Assembly: GCA_040223615.1 (NCBI GenBank)
Contig: JAVKFY010000081.1
Coordinates: 1 to 64,000, forward strand
DNA: 64,000 bases
Source: JAVKFY01 sp040223615
GTDB taxonomy: Bacteria > Pseudomonadota > Alphaproteobacteria > GCA-2731375
Direction of reading: 5' to 3'
The notes beneath the pieces were generated by a model. The model had not been told where the DNA came from, searched no databases, and saw only the letters and a program-made list of their open reading frames with translations. Below, piece after piece: positions 48,199 to 57,595 of this stretch (its first letter is position 1; each line of letters opens with the position of its first letter). A program made the position numbers and the translations under genes.

Positions 48199-48621
48199 AT
48201 GAAATACGTCTGTGACGCGCCGCGCCGACAGACCTGGTTCCGGATCGAGACGCTGGTCGAGGCGGAGCAGGAATCGGCGCTGATGGACCACAAGGTCGCG
48301 AAACACTTCCAGCGCGCCTGGGAACAGGCCGACCGCGCCTTCAAGCCGGTCTCCGAACGTTACATCGAGCAGGATATCGGCCGTGCCGCGCACGCCCAGG
48401 CCACCATGCCGCTGTTCCTCACTTTGCGTGACCAGGACGGCGAGGGGCTGGTCACCGCGATGCTGCCGCCCGGCGGCGTGGAGAGCGACAGTTTCCAGAT
48501 CATCGTCGTCGGCCGCGCCAACGCCGACCCCTATCCCGACCACGGCGAGGCCATCCGCGTCCTGGGCGAACACTTCGGCCTGACCCTGGACCGCGAGAGC
48601 TGCTTTCCCTACCGGCGCTAG
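48199..48621 (+). CDS. conserved hypothetical protein
   Basis: 140 residues, no signal peptide or membrane segment. It contains an acidic/helical first half (TLVEAEQESALMDHKVAKHF) and a beta-rich end (FQIIVVGRANADPYPDHGEA then YRR). No family was recognised. The start ATG at 48199 follows GGGTGAGG. Codon use is like its neighbours. The gap before it (48003-48198) has an apparent coding-like minus-strand frame that I could not make into a gene. Confidence 0.6.
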   Translation: MKYVCDAPRRQTWFRIETLVEAEQESALMDHKVAKHFQRAWEQADRAFKPVSERYIEQDIGRAAHAQATMPLFLTLRDQDGEGLVTAMLPPGGVESDSFQIIVVGRANADPYPDHGEAIRVLGEHFGLTLDRESCFPYRR

Positions 48622-48669
48622 AGCGCATGATGTTCGGTCTGCACCGGTTCCGCGAATGCGGGAAACGCA

Positions 48670-49287
48670 CTAATCCGCGTTCGGCAGTCCGGCGCCGACG
48701 TCGAGGAAGCGGAAGGTCTCCGGCAGGCGGCCGAGCTCGCTCTCCGGCACATTGGTGGGGCGCGGCTGGCCTGGCAGCAGGGCGGCGACGCTGATCAGTT
48801 GCGGCGCGGCGTTGGACGCCACCGGCCGGATCGGCAGGGCAACCTGCTCGACGCGAAAGGCCATGCCGGAGCGCGCCGAGTAGGTGCCGTGCAGGATCGC
48901 GCCGCAGGGCTGGTGGATCATGTACTGCAGGCGCTGGGCCCGCAGCAGGCGCACCTCGGGCGGCACCAGGTCAAGGTAGTTCGTGCCCTTCAGCTCCTGG
49001 CCGAAGATCTCGCAGATGCGGGTGCCGGCGAGCCGCACCACCGCCTCGTCGGGGCCGCGAACTTCCAGCAGCGAGACGTTGGCGAGCAGCGCGCTGATGT
49101 GCTCCAGGCGCATGTCGGCGCGCGAGGGCAGCAGCGCCGCGCTGCGCCAGCGATCCCAGGCGCGGAGCAGCATCAGCCCAGGTTCGGTCAGTATCGCTGA
49201 CGTATCGATGATGGCGTCGCCTTGCGGCGGCGGCGCGGCGTCGCTGCCACCTTTCGGTGTCTCGGGCTTGGAACTCCCCCGACTCAT
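48670..49287 (-). CDS. PAS domain-containing protein
   Basis: 205 residues, a PAS_5-type domain at about residues 45-150: LMLLRAWDRWRSAALLPSRA then DMRLEHISALLANVSLLEVR, and RLAGTRICEIFGQELKGTNY then LDLVP. These proteins are common small alphaproteobacterial sensors of unknown partner. No output domain is present. The start at 49287 is chosen over the frame end at 49362. It is divergent from iorA. Confidence 0.82.
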   Translation of the reverse strand: MSRGSSKPETPKGGSDAAPPPQGDAIIDTSAILTEPGLMLLRAWDRWRSAALLPSRADMRLEHISALLANVSLLEVRGPDEAVVRLAGTRICEIFGQELKGTNYLDLVPPEVRLLRAQRLQYMIHQPCGAILHGTYSARSGMAFRVEQVALPIRPVASNAAPQLISVAALLPGQPRPTNVPESELGRLPETFRFLDVGAGLPNAD

Positions 49288-49412
49288 GGCGCAAGGATAC
49301 GCCGCCGCCGCGTGACACGCCATGACCAGTTTGGAGCAACGGGCCGCATTGCCGCGGGTCATGGGCGGTTGGTATGGTCGCCCAACGTCGCGAGGAGGCG
49401 GAGAGCAGGGTC

Positions 49413-51542
49413 ATGGAACGGTCGTTCAAGAAGGAAGTCGAGCTGCTCAGGCGCGGCGACGGCGAGGTGTTCGAGGGCGAGGGCATCCTGGCCGTCACCA
49501 AGGCGCTGCTGCAGTCGGGTGTGTCCTACGTCGGCGGCTACCAGGGCGCGCCGATCAGCCACCTGATGGACGTGCTGGTCGATGCCGAGGACCTGATGGG
49601 CGAGCTCGGCATCCACCTGGAGACCTGCACCTCGGAAGCCGCCGCGGCGGCGATGCTCGGCGCCTCGATCAACTATCCCTTGCGCGGCTGCGTCACCTGG
49701 AAGTCGACGGTGGGGACCAACGTCGCCTCGGACGCGCTGTCCAACCTGGGCTCGGCCGGGGTCAAGGGCGGCGCGCTGATCGTCGTCGGCGAGGACTACG
49801 GCGAGGGCGCCTCGATCATCCAGGAGCGCACCCACGCCTTTGCCATGAAATCGCAGCTCTGGCTGCTCGACCCGCGCCCGGACCACGACACCATCGTCAA
49901 CTCGGTGGAGCAGGCTTTCGAGCTCAGCGAGCACACCAACACGCCGGTGATGCTGGAGCTGCGCATCCGGGCCTGTCATCTGCACGGCTCGTTCAAGACC
50001 AAGGACAACCGCAAGCCGGAATTCTCGCGCAACAACACCATCGAGAATCCCGACTTCGACATGATGAAGATCTGCCTGCCGCCGTCGACCTACGCGCAGG
50101 AAAAGCACAAGATCGAGTACCGCCTGCCGGAAGCCATCAAGTTCATCACCGAGCATCGGATGAACGACCACTTCGACGGCGACCTGGAAGGCATCGGCAT
50201 CATCTGCCAGGGCGGGCTCTACAACACGGTGATGCGGGCGCTCACGCAGGCCGGGCTGGCCGACCGGTTCGGCAAGTCGCGGGTGCCGATCCTGGCGCTG
50301 AACGTGACCTATCCCCTCGCACCAGACGAGATCAGCGGCTTCTGCGCCGGCAAGCAAGCGGTGCTGATGGTCGAGGAAGGCCAGCCCGACTATCTGGAGC
50401 AGGCCGTCAACGTGATCCTGCGCAAGGCCGACCTGCAGACCAAGATCTACGGCAAGGACGTGCTGCCGATGGCCGGCGAGTATATCGCCGAGGTCATGCT
50501 GACCGGCATCACGCGGTTCCTGGAGGAGGCGCGGCCGAACGACGTCGATGTCGACGCGGCGCGGGCCGAGCTCGACCGGCTGCTGGCCAACAAGGCGCGC
50601 GCGGCGGAGATCCTGGGTGCGCCGCTGCCGATGCGGCCGCCGAGCTTCTGCACCGGCTGTCCGGAGCGGCCGGTATTCTCCGCCATCAAGATCATGGAGC
50701 GCGAGACTGGGCCGACGCACATCGCCTGCGACATCGGGTGCCATACCTTCTCGACATTGCCGCCGTTCAATCTCGGCAACACGGTGCTGGGCTATGGCAT
50801 GGGGCTGGCCAGTGCGGCCGCGGTGTCGCCGAACTTCTCCAAGCGCACCATCTCGATCATGGGCGACGGTGGCTTCTGGCATAACGGGCTGACCAACGGC
50901 ATCGGCTCGGCGATGTTCAATCGCGACGACGGCATTCTGATGATCATGAAGAACGGCTACACGTCGGCCACCGGCTGGCAGGCAGTGCCGTCTTCCAAGC
51001 AGGACCGTCACGGCGAGCAGACCGGCATGTCGATCGAGAACGCGCTCAAAGGGCTGGGCGTGACCTGGGTCAAGACCATCCGCACCTACCATGTCGCCGA
51101 GATGGTCAAGGCGCTGCGCGGCGCCATGCGGGAGAAAACCAAGGGCCTGAAGGTGATCATTGCCGACGCGGAATGCCAGCTCGCGCGCCAGCGCCGCATC
51201 CGGCCGATCATCGCCGACATGCTGAAGCGCGGCGAACGCGTGGTGCGCACGAAGTTCGGTGTCGACGACGAGACCTGTACCGGCGACCACTCCTGCATCC
51301 GGCTGTCGGGCTGCCCGTCGCTCACGGTGAAGCCGAACCCGGACCCGTTGCGCGACGATCCCATCGCGCACGTGAACAACGGTTGCGTCGGCTGCGGCCT
51401 GTGCGGCGAGGTCAGCCACGCCGCCGTGCTGTGCCCGTCCTTCTACCGCGCCGAAATCGTGCAGAATCCGTCGTGGGCCGACCGACTGCTGTACAAGGTC
51501 CGCCGGCAGGTGATCGGTGCGCTCGGCGGGGCCGTCGCTTGA
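49413..51542 (+). CDS. iorA: indolepyruvate:ferredoxin oxidoreductase, subunit alpha
   Basis: Oxidatively decarboxylates aryl-pyruvates (from Trp, Tyr, Phe transamination) to aryl-acetyl-CoA, with ferredoxin as acceptor. The 709-residue protein has pyrimidine-binding and central domains (GGYQGAPISHLMDVLVDAED), the TPP-pyrophosphate domain with GDGGFWHNGLTNGIGSAMFN, and a C-terminal cluster region: DDETCTGDHSCIRLSGCPSL and NNGCVGCGLCGEV with cysteines for an iron-sulfur centre. TPP contact FCTGCPERPVF is present. The ATG at 49413 is preferred over a GTG further up. It is followed by the beta subunit 10 bases on. Confidence 0.9.
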   Translation: MERSFKKEVELLRRGDGEVFEGEGILAVTKALLQSGVSYVGGYQGAPISHLMDVLVDAEDLMGELGIHLETCTSEAAAAAMLGASINYPLRGCVTWKSTVGTNVASDALSNLGSAGVKGGALIVVGEDYGEGASIIQERTHAFAMKSQLWLLDPRPDHDTIVNSVEQAFELSEHTNTPVMLELRIRACHLHGSFKTKDNRKPEFSRNNTIENPDFDMMKICLPPSTYAQEKHKIEYRLPEAIKFITEHRMNDHFDGDLEGIGIICQGGLYNTVMRALTQAGLADRFGKSRVPILALNVTYPLAPDEISGFCAGKQAVLMVEEGQPDYLEQAVNVILRKADLQTKIYGKDVLPMAGEYIAEVMLTGITRFLEEARPNDVDVDAARAELDRLLANKARAAEILGAPLPMRPPSFCTGCPERPVFSAIKIMERETGPTHIACDIGCHTFSTLPPFNLGNTVLGYGMGLASAAAVSPNFSKRTISIMGDGGFWHNGLTNGIGSAMFNRDDGILMIMKNGYTSATGWQAVPSSKQDRHGEQTGMSIENALKGLGVTWVKTIRTYHVAEMVKALRGAMREKTKGLKVIIADAECQLARQRRIRPIIADMLKRGERVVRTKFGVDDETCTGDHSCIRLSGCPSLTVKPNPDPLRDDPIAHVNNGCVGCGLCGEVSHAAVLCPSFYRAEIVQNPSWADRLLYKVRRQVIGALGGAVA

Positions 51543-51552
51543 GCGCCCGATC

Positions 51553-53067
51553 ATGAGCGAGCGCCCGACCACGGTGCTGGTCGCCGCGATGGGCGGCGAG
51601 GGTGGCGGCGTGCTGTCGGACTGGCTGGTCTCCGCCGCCGAAGCCGAGGGGCTGGTGGTGCAGGCGACCTCGATCCCCGGCGTCGCCCAGCGTACCGGCG
51701 CCACGACCTACTACATCGAGATGGTCAGGCCGGGCGGCAGCCCGCTGCGCCCGGTGATGTCGCTCTATCCGGTGATCGGCGACATCGACGTGATGGTCGC
51801 GACCGAACTGGTCGAGGCGGGCCGGGCGGTGCAGAACGGCTTCGTTACGCCGGACCGAACGACGCTGATCGCCTCCACGCACCGCGTCTACGCCATCGCC
51901 GAGCGCACCGCGATGGCCGACGGCCGCTTCGATACCGAGCGCGTGGTCCGCGCCATCGAGGAACTGTCGCGCGACGCGGTGCTGTTCGACATGGACAAGG
52001 CGGCGCGCGACACCGGCTCGGTGATCAACGCGGTGATCCTGGGCGCCATCGCCGGCTCCGGCCGGCTGCCGATCCCGACCGAGCGGCTGGAAGAAGCCAT
52101 CCGAGCCGGCGGCCGCGGCGTCGAGGCCAGCCTGAAGGCCTTCCGCCTAGGTCTGGACCGCGCCGCGGGCAAGGCCTCCGCCGACCCCGATACCCTGCCG
52201 AGCCAGCAGCGCCGCGCCGTGCCGGACGACTTGCGCGGCCGCATCGAGGCCGAGTTCCCCGACGGCACCCGCGATATCCTGCGCGAGGGCGTGGCCCGGC
52301 TGGTGGACTACCAGGATCCGGCCTACGCGGCGATGTACCTGGACCGGCTGAAACCCATCGTTGCGGCCGAGGCGAGCGCGTCCGGCAACCTGTCGCTGAC
52401 GCGGGAGACGGCGCGCCACCTGGCGCTGTGGATGTCCTACGAGGACGTGATCCGCGTCGCCCAGGCCAAGCTGCGGCCGGAGCGCATGGCGCGCGTGCGG
52501 GCGGAGGTGGCCGCGCCGACCGACCAGCCGGTCATCGTTGCCGAATACCTCAAGCCCGGCCTGGAGGAGTTCTGCGCCCTGCTGCCGGTCGGGCTCGGCC
52601 GCCGGGTGATCGCCTGGGGCGAGCGCACCGGGCGCATCGAGACGTTGAACTTCGGCATGCACGTGAAGTCGACCACGGTGTTCGGCTTCCTGCTGCTGCG
52701 CACGCTGGCCGGCCTGCGCCGCTTCCGGCGTGGCGGCTATCGCTACAAGATCGAGCACGAGGCAATGCAACGCTGGCTCGATGACGTGGTGACCGCTGCC
52801 GGCCTGTCGCTGGGCCTGGCGCGAGAGGTCGCCGAATGCGCCCGGCTGCTGAAGGGCTATTCCGACACCTACCGGCGTGGCCGGCGCAACTTCGGCGGCA
52901 TCATGGAGACTCTGGTCCGCCCGACGCTGGCCGGCGAGATGGAGCCGGACGCCGCCGCCGCCGCCATCCGACAGGCCCGCGAGGCGGCGCTGGCCGACCC
53001 TGAAGGCGGCGCGCTGGACCGGGTGCTGGCTACGCCGCCGGCGCCCAGATTGAAAGCGAGCGCATGA
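51553..53067 (+). CDS. indolepyruvate oxidoreductase subunit beta family protein (beta + C-terminal extension)
   Basis: 504 residues. The N-terminal 195 or so residues are the IorB fold: VLVAAMGGEGGGVLSDWLVS, GVAQRTGATTYYIEMV, then RDTGSVINAVILGAIAGSG. The remainder (residues about 225-500, DYQDPAYAAMYLDRLKPIVA ... RYKIEHEAMQRWLDDV) is the helical extension (DUF6537-like) found in alphaproteobacterial IorB, of unknown role. It pairs with iorA and overlaps the thioesterase gene by 4 bases. Confidence 0.88.
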   Translation: MSERPTTVLVAAMGGEGGGVLSDWLVSAAEAEGLVVQATSIPGVAQRTGATTYYIEMVRPGGSPLRPVMSLYPVIGDIDVMVATELVEAGRAVQNGFVTPDRTTLIASTHRVYAIAERTAMADGRFDTERVVRAIEELSRDAVLFDMDKAARDTGSVINAVILGAIAGSGRLPIPTERLEEAIRAGGRGVEASLKAFRLGLDRAAGKASADPDTLPSQQRRAVPDDLRGRIEAEFPDGTRDILREGVARLVDYQDPAYAAMYLDRLKPIVAAEASASGNLSLTRETARHLALWMSYEDVIRVAQAKLRPERMARVRAEVAAPTDQPVIVAEYLKPGLEEFCALLPVGLGRRVIAWGERTGRIETLNFGMHVKSTTVFGFLLLRTLAGLRRFRRGGYRYKIEHEAMQRWLDDVVTAAGLSLGLAREVAECARLLKGYSDTYRRGRRNFGGIMETLVRPTLAGEMEPDAAAAAIRQAREAALADPEGGALDRVLATPPAPRLKASA

Positions 53068-53942
53068 GCGGCTGGACCGAGACCTATCGCGGCGTGGTCA
53101 ACGCCTGGGAGTGCGACGTCACCGAGCATCTGACGGTGGCCTACTATTTCGAACGCTTCTCTGACGCCACCATCCTGGCCATGGAGGCCGCCGGCATCGG
53201 CCCGACCTACATGGCCGAGACCGGGCGCTCGGTCGCCACCGTGAGCTGCGACGTGCGCTACCAGAGCGAGTTCCGCGCCGGCGGCGTGCTGCATATCGAG
53301 AGCGCGGTGCTCGGCGTCGGCGACAAGACCGTGCGCTTCGGCCACCGGGTGATCGACTCGTCGACCGGCGCGGTTGCCACCACGCTGGACCAGACCTGCG
53401 TGCATTTCGACATGGCCGCGCGCAAGTCGTTGCCCTTCGACGACGCACAGCGCCAGGCCTTGGCGGCCCGCGTGGCGACCTGGGACGTGCCCGACCCGGA
53501 GCCGCACGAGGACCCGGCGGGCGACGACGGCTTCGTCGACAGCGCGCTGGATACCGCAAAGCCCTGGGAGATCGACGTCAACGGGCACGTCGGCTTCCAG
53601 TTCTACGTGCATCGTTTCTCCGCCGCGATGGCACAGGCGCTGAACGCCATGGGCCTGTCCAGCGCCTACATGCACGAGCACCGGCGCGGCTTCTCGACCT
53701 TCGAGTTCCAGCTCAAGTTCTTCAAGGAACTGCACGCTGGCGACGCCATCGCGGTGCGCTCCGCCATCATGCACCTGGGCGGCTCCTCGGTGCGCATGTT
53801 GCACCGGATGCGCAACGCCCGGACCGATGAGCCGGTGGCGCAGCTCTCGCAGTTCGGCGTCAACCTGGACCTCGACGCCCGCCGCCCGGCTCGGCTGCCC
53901 GACGACGTTCGCGCCAAGGCCAAGGCGCTGCTGGTGGGGTAG
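53064..53942 (+). CDS. double-hotdog acyl-CoA thioesterase
   Basis: 292 residues with two hotdog domains. Domain 1 carries WECDVTEHLTVAYYFERFSD and TVSCDVRYQSEFRAGG. Domain 2 carries WEIDVNGHVGFQFYVHRFSA and FSTFEFQLKFFKELHAGDAI. The second domain's D-x-N-x-H resembles the 4-hydroxybenzoyl-CoA thioesterase motif (usually D-x-N-x-H-x-N). It is translationally coupled to iorB, so it probably releases aryl-acetate from the CoA ester formed by IorAB, which is inference. Confidence 0.85.
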   Translation: MSGWTETYRGVVNAWECDVTEHLTVAYYFERFSDATILAMEAAGIGPTYMAETGRSVATVSCDVRYQSEFRAGGVLHIESAVLGVGDKTVRFGHRVIDSSTGAVATTLDQTCVHFDMAARKSLPFDDAQRQALAARVATWDVPDPEPHEDPAGDDGFVDSALDTAKPWEIDVNGHVGFQFYVHRFSAAMAQALNAMGLSSAYMHEHRRGFSTFEFQLKFFKELHAGDAIAVRSAIMHLGGSSVRMLHRMRNARTDEPVAQLSQFGVNLDLDARRPARLPDDVRAKAKALLVG

Positions 53943-53947
53943 GGACG

Positions 53948-54598
53948 ATGGCGGTGGTCAATTCGGCGGTGCACGAGCTGTTCCGGACGCCGGTCTGGGT
54001 GGTCGATCTCGACCCCAAGGTCGCCGCGCCGCTGAACCGCCAGATCATGGCGATGCTGGACGAGATGACCGGCGAGCGCGTTGCCAAGCGTGCCGGTCAG
54101 ACCTGGCAGACACGCCAGGACCTGCATACCACTAAGCCGTTGAAGCCGCTCGTCGACCACCTCCGCAGCACTGTGCGCGGTGCCCTGACGTTTCTTGATG
54201 TCGAGTATGAAGATTTCAATATAACCGGTTGTTGGGCAAACATTAATCCCCCTGGTGCGAAACACTCCAGTCACACGCATCCGAACAATTACCTGTCTGG
54301 CGTCTACTACGTGAAAGCGGACAAGGGCGCCGACGAGATCAATTTCTACGACCCCCGGGCACAGGCCAGCGCGATCATGCCGAAGGCTAGGAAATTCAAT
54401 TACTTCAACGGCAACGTTGTGACGGTTGAGACGAAGCCCGGACGGATCGTCGTGTTCCCGGCCTGGCTGGTCCACGGTGTGCCGCAGAACCGCTCGACCG
54501 CCGAGCGAGTCTCCATCGCCTTCAATGTCATGCTGACCGGCTTCGGCGACGCGATGTCGAAGCCGATGTGGGAGCAGTCGGCGGTCAGCGAACCCTGA
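53948..54598 (+). CDS. putative 2OG-Fe(II) oxygenase (TIGR02466 type)
   Basis: 216 residues. Core motifs are GCWANINPPGAKHSSHTHPN then NYLSGVYYV, with iron-binding His, INFYDPRAQA with Asp, and GRIVVFPAWLVHGVPQNRST with the distal His and Arg for 2-oxoglutarate. The substrate is unknown. From 54180 to 54300 the DNA is more AT-rich than its surroundings. Starts 5 bases after the thioesterase stop, so it is in the iorAB operon. Confidence 0.85.
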   Translation: MAVVNSAVHELFRTPVWVVDLDPKVAAPLNRQIMAMLDEMTGERVAKRAGQTWQTRQDLHTTKPLKPLVDHLRSTVRGALTFLDVEYEDFNITGCWANINPPGAKHSSHTHPNNYLSGVYYVKADKGADEINFYDPRAQASAIMPKARKFNYFNGNVVTVETKPGRIVVFPAWLVHGVPQNRSTAERVSIAFNVMLTGFGDAMSKPMWEQSAVSEP

Positions 54599-54686
54599 CG
54601 ATTTCTTGCAACTGACCATCAGTCAGCTATCGACGCCGGCGCCGTTCGGTGCCATGATCGCGGCCACGTTCTGGAGGAGCCGAGCG

Positions 54687-55922
54687 ATGTCGATGCCCGC
54701 CGCGACCGATAATTCCGCCGCCAACCTGTTCACGCCCCTGGCGCCGGACTTCCTGGCTGACCCCTATCCCTACTACCACCGCATGCGCGAGCTGGAGCCG
54801 GTGTTCTTCTGGCCGCTGGGCACCTATGTCGCCACCCGCCACGCCGACATCGCCTGGATCCTGAAGGACCGCCGCTTCGGCAAGCTGTTCGAGGAGCGCA
54901 TGGACAAGCGCCACGGCAGCGACGTCTGGCGCGCCAGTTCCTCCTACCGCAGCTTGGGCAAGATGATGCTGGTGCAGGACCCGCCGGACCACACCCGCCT
55001 GCGCGGGCTGGTCGCCAAGGCCTTCACGGCGCGCCGCATGGAGGACATGCGCGGCCAGATCCAGGCCATCGTCGACAAGCTGATCGACCGGGTCGAGGGC
55101 GACGGCAGCATGGAGATCATGAGCCAGTTCGCCCATCCGCTGCCGGTCGAGGTGATCTGCGACATGCTCGGCATCCCGGAGAGCGACCGGCAGCCGTTCT
55201 ACGAGTCGTCCACGGTCTCCGGTCGGCTGATCGATCCGACGCCGATGACGCCGGAGGAAACCGCGCACGCTGACGAGTCGAACGAGAACCTTGCGGCCTA
55301 CTTCGCCGACCTGTTCGAACGCCGGCGCAAGGACCCCGCCGACGACCTGATCAGCCTGCTGGTGCAGGTCGAGGAGGCCGGCGAGAAGCTGACCGAGGAG
55401 GAACTGTTCGCCAACGTCATCCTGCTGTTCGGCGCCGGCCACGAGACCACCGTGAACCTGATCGGCAACGGCCTGCTGGCGCTGCACCGCAACCCGGAGC
55501 AGATCGACCGGCTGAAGGCCGACCCGTCGCTGATGCCGAACGCGATCGAGGAATTGCTGCGCTACGACAGCTCGGTGCAGATGACCGGCCGCGTATGCCT
55601 GGAGGACATCGAGGTCGGCGGCGTCGCCATGAAGCGCGGCGACAACATCATCAACCTGCTGGGCGCCGCCAACCGCGACCCCGAGGTGTTCGAGAATCCC
55701 GACCAGCTCGACGTCGGCCGCAAGGGGGCCCGCGCGATGTCCAGCTTCGGCGGTGGCATCCACCACTGCCTGGGCGCCCAGCTCGCCCGCATCGAGGGCG
55801 AGGTCGCCATCGCCACCCTGCTGCGCCGCCTGCCGGACCTGAAGCTCGACAACGCAGAGACCCCCGAGTGGCGCCCGACCTTCACGTTGCGCGGCGTCAA
55901 AACCCTGCCGGCGAGCTGGTAA
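54687..55922 (+). CDS. cytochrome P450
   Basis: 411 residues, a soluble bacterial-type P450. The I-helix is LFGAGHETTVNLIGNGLLAL, ExxR is EELLRYDSSVQ, and the heme loop is SSFGGGIHHCLGAQLARIEG with the axial Cys. The N-terminal DPYPYYHRMRELEPVFFWP is typical of class I bacterial P450s that use a ferredoxin and reductase. Substrate unknown. The ATG at 54687 has GGAGGAG 7 bases upstream. No ferredoxin gene is adjacent; a ferredoxin/NADP reductase is encoded at 61.4 kb. Confidence 0.93.
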   Translation: MSMPAATDNSAANLFTPLAPDFLADPYPYYHRMRELEPVFFWPLGTYVATRHADIAWILKDRRFGKLFEERMDKRHGSDVWRASSSYRSLGKMMLVQDPPDHTRLRGLVAKAFTARRMEDMRGQIQAIVDKLIDRVEGDGSMEIMSQFAHPLPVEVICDMLGIPESDRQPFYESSTVSGRLIDPTPMTPEETAHADESNENLAAYFADLFERRRKDPADDLISLLVQVEEAGEKLTEEELFANVILLFGAGHETTVNLIGNGLLALHRNPEQIDRLKADPSLMPNAIEELLRYDSSVQMTGRVCLEDIEVGGVAMKRGDNIINLLGAANRDPEVFENPDQLDVGRKGARAMSSFGGGIHHCLGAQLARIEGEVAIATLLRRLPDLKLDNAETPEWRPTFTLRGVKTLPASW

Positions 55923-55939
55923 CGTCAAACCCATTTCGT

Positions 55940-55962
55940 AAGCCCGGGCTTGGGCCGGGGTG
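55940..55962. repeat. REP-like hairpin after the P450 gene
   Basis: CCCGG (55943-55947), loop GCTTGGG, CCGGG (55955-55959): a 5-bp stem with the 7-nt loop geometry of the other REP-like sites, the loop differing in three bases from the GCTTGAT hairpin at 14857. It is in the 96-base gap after the P450 and is another unoccupied site. Confidence 0.45.
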
Positions 55963-56018
55963 ACGCGAGCGGCGTGGGCCGTACTACACTCCCGCGAAAT
56001 CGCCAGGGAGGCACCGCC

Positions 56019-56795
56019 ATGCCGCGCCGGATCGTTGATATCTCGATGACGTTGGAGAACGAGGTGATCTCCGACCCGCCGATGATGATCCCGAAGATCG
56101 ATTATGTGCGCCACGACGACTCGGTGGAGCAGATCGCCGGCTTCTTTCCCGGGCTGAAGAAGGACGACCTGCCGGATGGCGAGGCCTGGGCGGTGGAGTT
56201 CGTCACCCTGTGCACGCACAACGGCACCCACCTGGACGCGCCGTATCACTTCGCCACCACGATGAACCAGGGCGAGCGCGCCATCGCCATCGACGAGGTG
56301 CCGCTGGACTGGTGCTTCCAGCCCGGCGTGAAGCTCGACTTCCGCGAGATACCGGACGGCCACGTGGTCTCGCCGCTGGAGGTGGAGGCCGAACTGGCCC
56401 GCATCGGCCACGAACTGAAGCCGCTGGATATCGTGGTGGTGAACACAGGCGCCGGCGCGCGGCACGGCTTGCCCGACTACCTCAATGCCGGCTGCGGCAT
56501 GGGCTATGAGGCGACGATGTACCTGCTGGAGCGCGGCGTGCGGCTGACCGGCACCGATGCCTGGTCGTGGGATGCGCCATTCTCCCACACCGCGGCGCGC
56601 TACGCCGCCGAGAACGACCCGTCGATTATCTGGGAAGGCCACAAGGCCGGCCGCGACATTGGCTACTGCCACCTGGAGAAACTCTACAACCTGGCGGCGC
56701 TGCCGGGCGACGGCTTCACCATCGCCTGCTTCCCGGTGAAGATCAAAGGCGCCTCGGCCGGATGGACTCGCGCCGTCGCCATCTTCGACGAATGA
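56019..56795 (+). CDS. cyclase family protein (kynurenine formamidase-like)
   Basis: 258 residues of the cyclase/KynB metal-dependent hydrolase fold. The signature HNGTHLDAPYHF gives the metal-binding His and Asp, with ISMTLENEVISDPP near the start and TDAWSWDAPF and AGWTRAVAIFDE later. Members hydrolyse N-formylkynurenine, isatin or related amides. Next to an IorAB cluster a role in tryptophan breakdown is attractive, but no kynurenine pathway genes are present to confirm it. It overlaps the next gene by 4 bases. Confidence 0.82.
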   Translation: MPRRIVDISMTLENEVISDPPMMIPKIDYVRHDDSVEQIAGFFPGLKKDDLPDGEAWAVEFVTLCTHNGTHLDAPYHFATTMNQGERAIAIDEVPLDWCFQPGVKLDFREIPDGHVVSPLEVEAELARIGHELKPLDIVVVNTGAGARHGLPDYLNAGCGMGYEATMYLLERGVRLTGTDAWSWDAPFSHTAARYAAENDPSIIWEGHKAGRDIGYCHLEKLYNLAALPGDGFTIACFPVKIKGASAGWTRAVAIFDE

Positions 56796-57577
56796 GGCTG
56801 GCGGTGGCGGCGGCGGTGCTGCTGCTGGCGCTGCCGGCGGCGGCCGCGGAGAAACTCCCCGACGGCGAGGTCGCGACCGGCGAGGGGGCGATCGCCGCCG
56901 CCTGGCTGATCGAGCCGACGATGCGCTACCGCCATGGCGTGCTGGGCGACGCGATCGAGGCCGGCGGCCTGGCGGTGCGGCTGCGCGACGGACGTGAGCT
57001 GGTCGCGATCCTGCCGCCGGATTCCGTGTTCGAGGACCGCTATCCGCGTCTGTATAGCGACCGCATCGTGCTGGTGCGCAGCTATCTCGACGCCGGCGCG
57101 GCGGTCTCGCTCTGGGGCCTGAAGGATGGCGAGCTGGCATTGCTGGCCGAAAGCGCCCCGATCGGCAGCCGCAACCGCTGGCTGAACCCTATTCACATGG
57201 CCGACTTCGACGGCGACGGGGCGGACGAGATCGCCGCCGTGGTCACGCCGCACCTGGCCGGCCTGCTGACGCTCTATCGTCAGTCGGGAACCAAGCTGGA
57301 GGTGGTGTTCCAGCAAGCCGGCTACTCCAACCATGTGATCGGTAGCCGCGACCTGGCCCGCTCGGCGGTGGCGGATTTCGACGGCGACGGGGTGATCGAC
57401 ATCGCCGTTCCCGGCCTCGACCATCGATCGGTCCACTTGCTCAGCCTGCGCGGCGGTACGCTGAAGACTCTGAAGCAGGTCGACTTGCCCGGCCGGATCG
57501 ATCGGTTCGACGGCCCGGTCGGCGGCCCGGCGGTCCAGGTCCGCGCCGGTGGGCGGGTGGTGGTCGTGCGGCCTTAG
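56792..57577 (+). CDS. exported FG-GAP/VCBS-repeat protein
   Basis: 261 residues. It has a signal peptide (residues 1-19, VAAAVLLLALPAAAA). Repeated Asp-rich loops follow in two places: MADFDGDGADEIAAVVTPHL and VADFDGDGVIDIAVPGLDHR. These are the DxDGDxxxD calcium-binding loops of FG-GAP/VCBS blades in a small propeller. It lies in the same run as the cyclase gene (ATGA overlap). Function unknown. Confidence 0.78.
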   Translation: MRLAVAAAVLLLALPAAAAEKLPDGEVATGEGAIAAAWLIEPTMRYRHGVLGDAIEAGGLAVRLRDGRELVAILPPDSVFEDRYPRLYSDRIVLVRSYLDAGAAVSLWGLKDGELALLAESAPIGSRNRWLNPIHMADFDGDGADEIAAVVTPHLAGLLTLYRQSGTKLEVVFQQAGYSNHVIGSRDLARSAVADFDGDGVIDIAVPGLDHRSVHLLSLRGGTLKTLKQVDLPGRIDRFDGPVGGPAVQVRAGGRVVVVRP

Positions 57578-57595
57578 TGCTATGTCGGGATAGGT

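Noticed and set aside
54687..57577. Biosynthetic cluster around the P450
   Set aside because: No scaffold-making enzyme (PKS, NRPS, terpene synthase) is present; neighbours are hydrolase, propeller and regulator genes.
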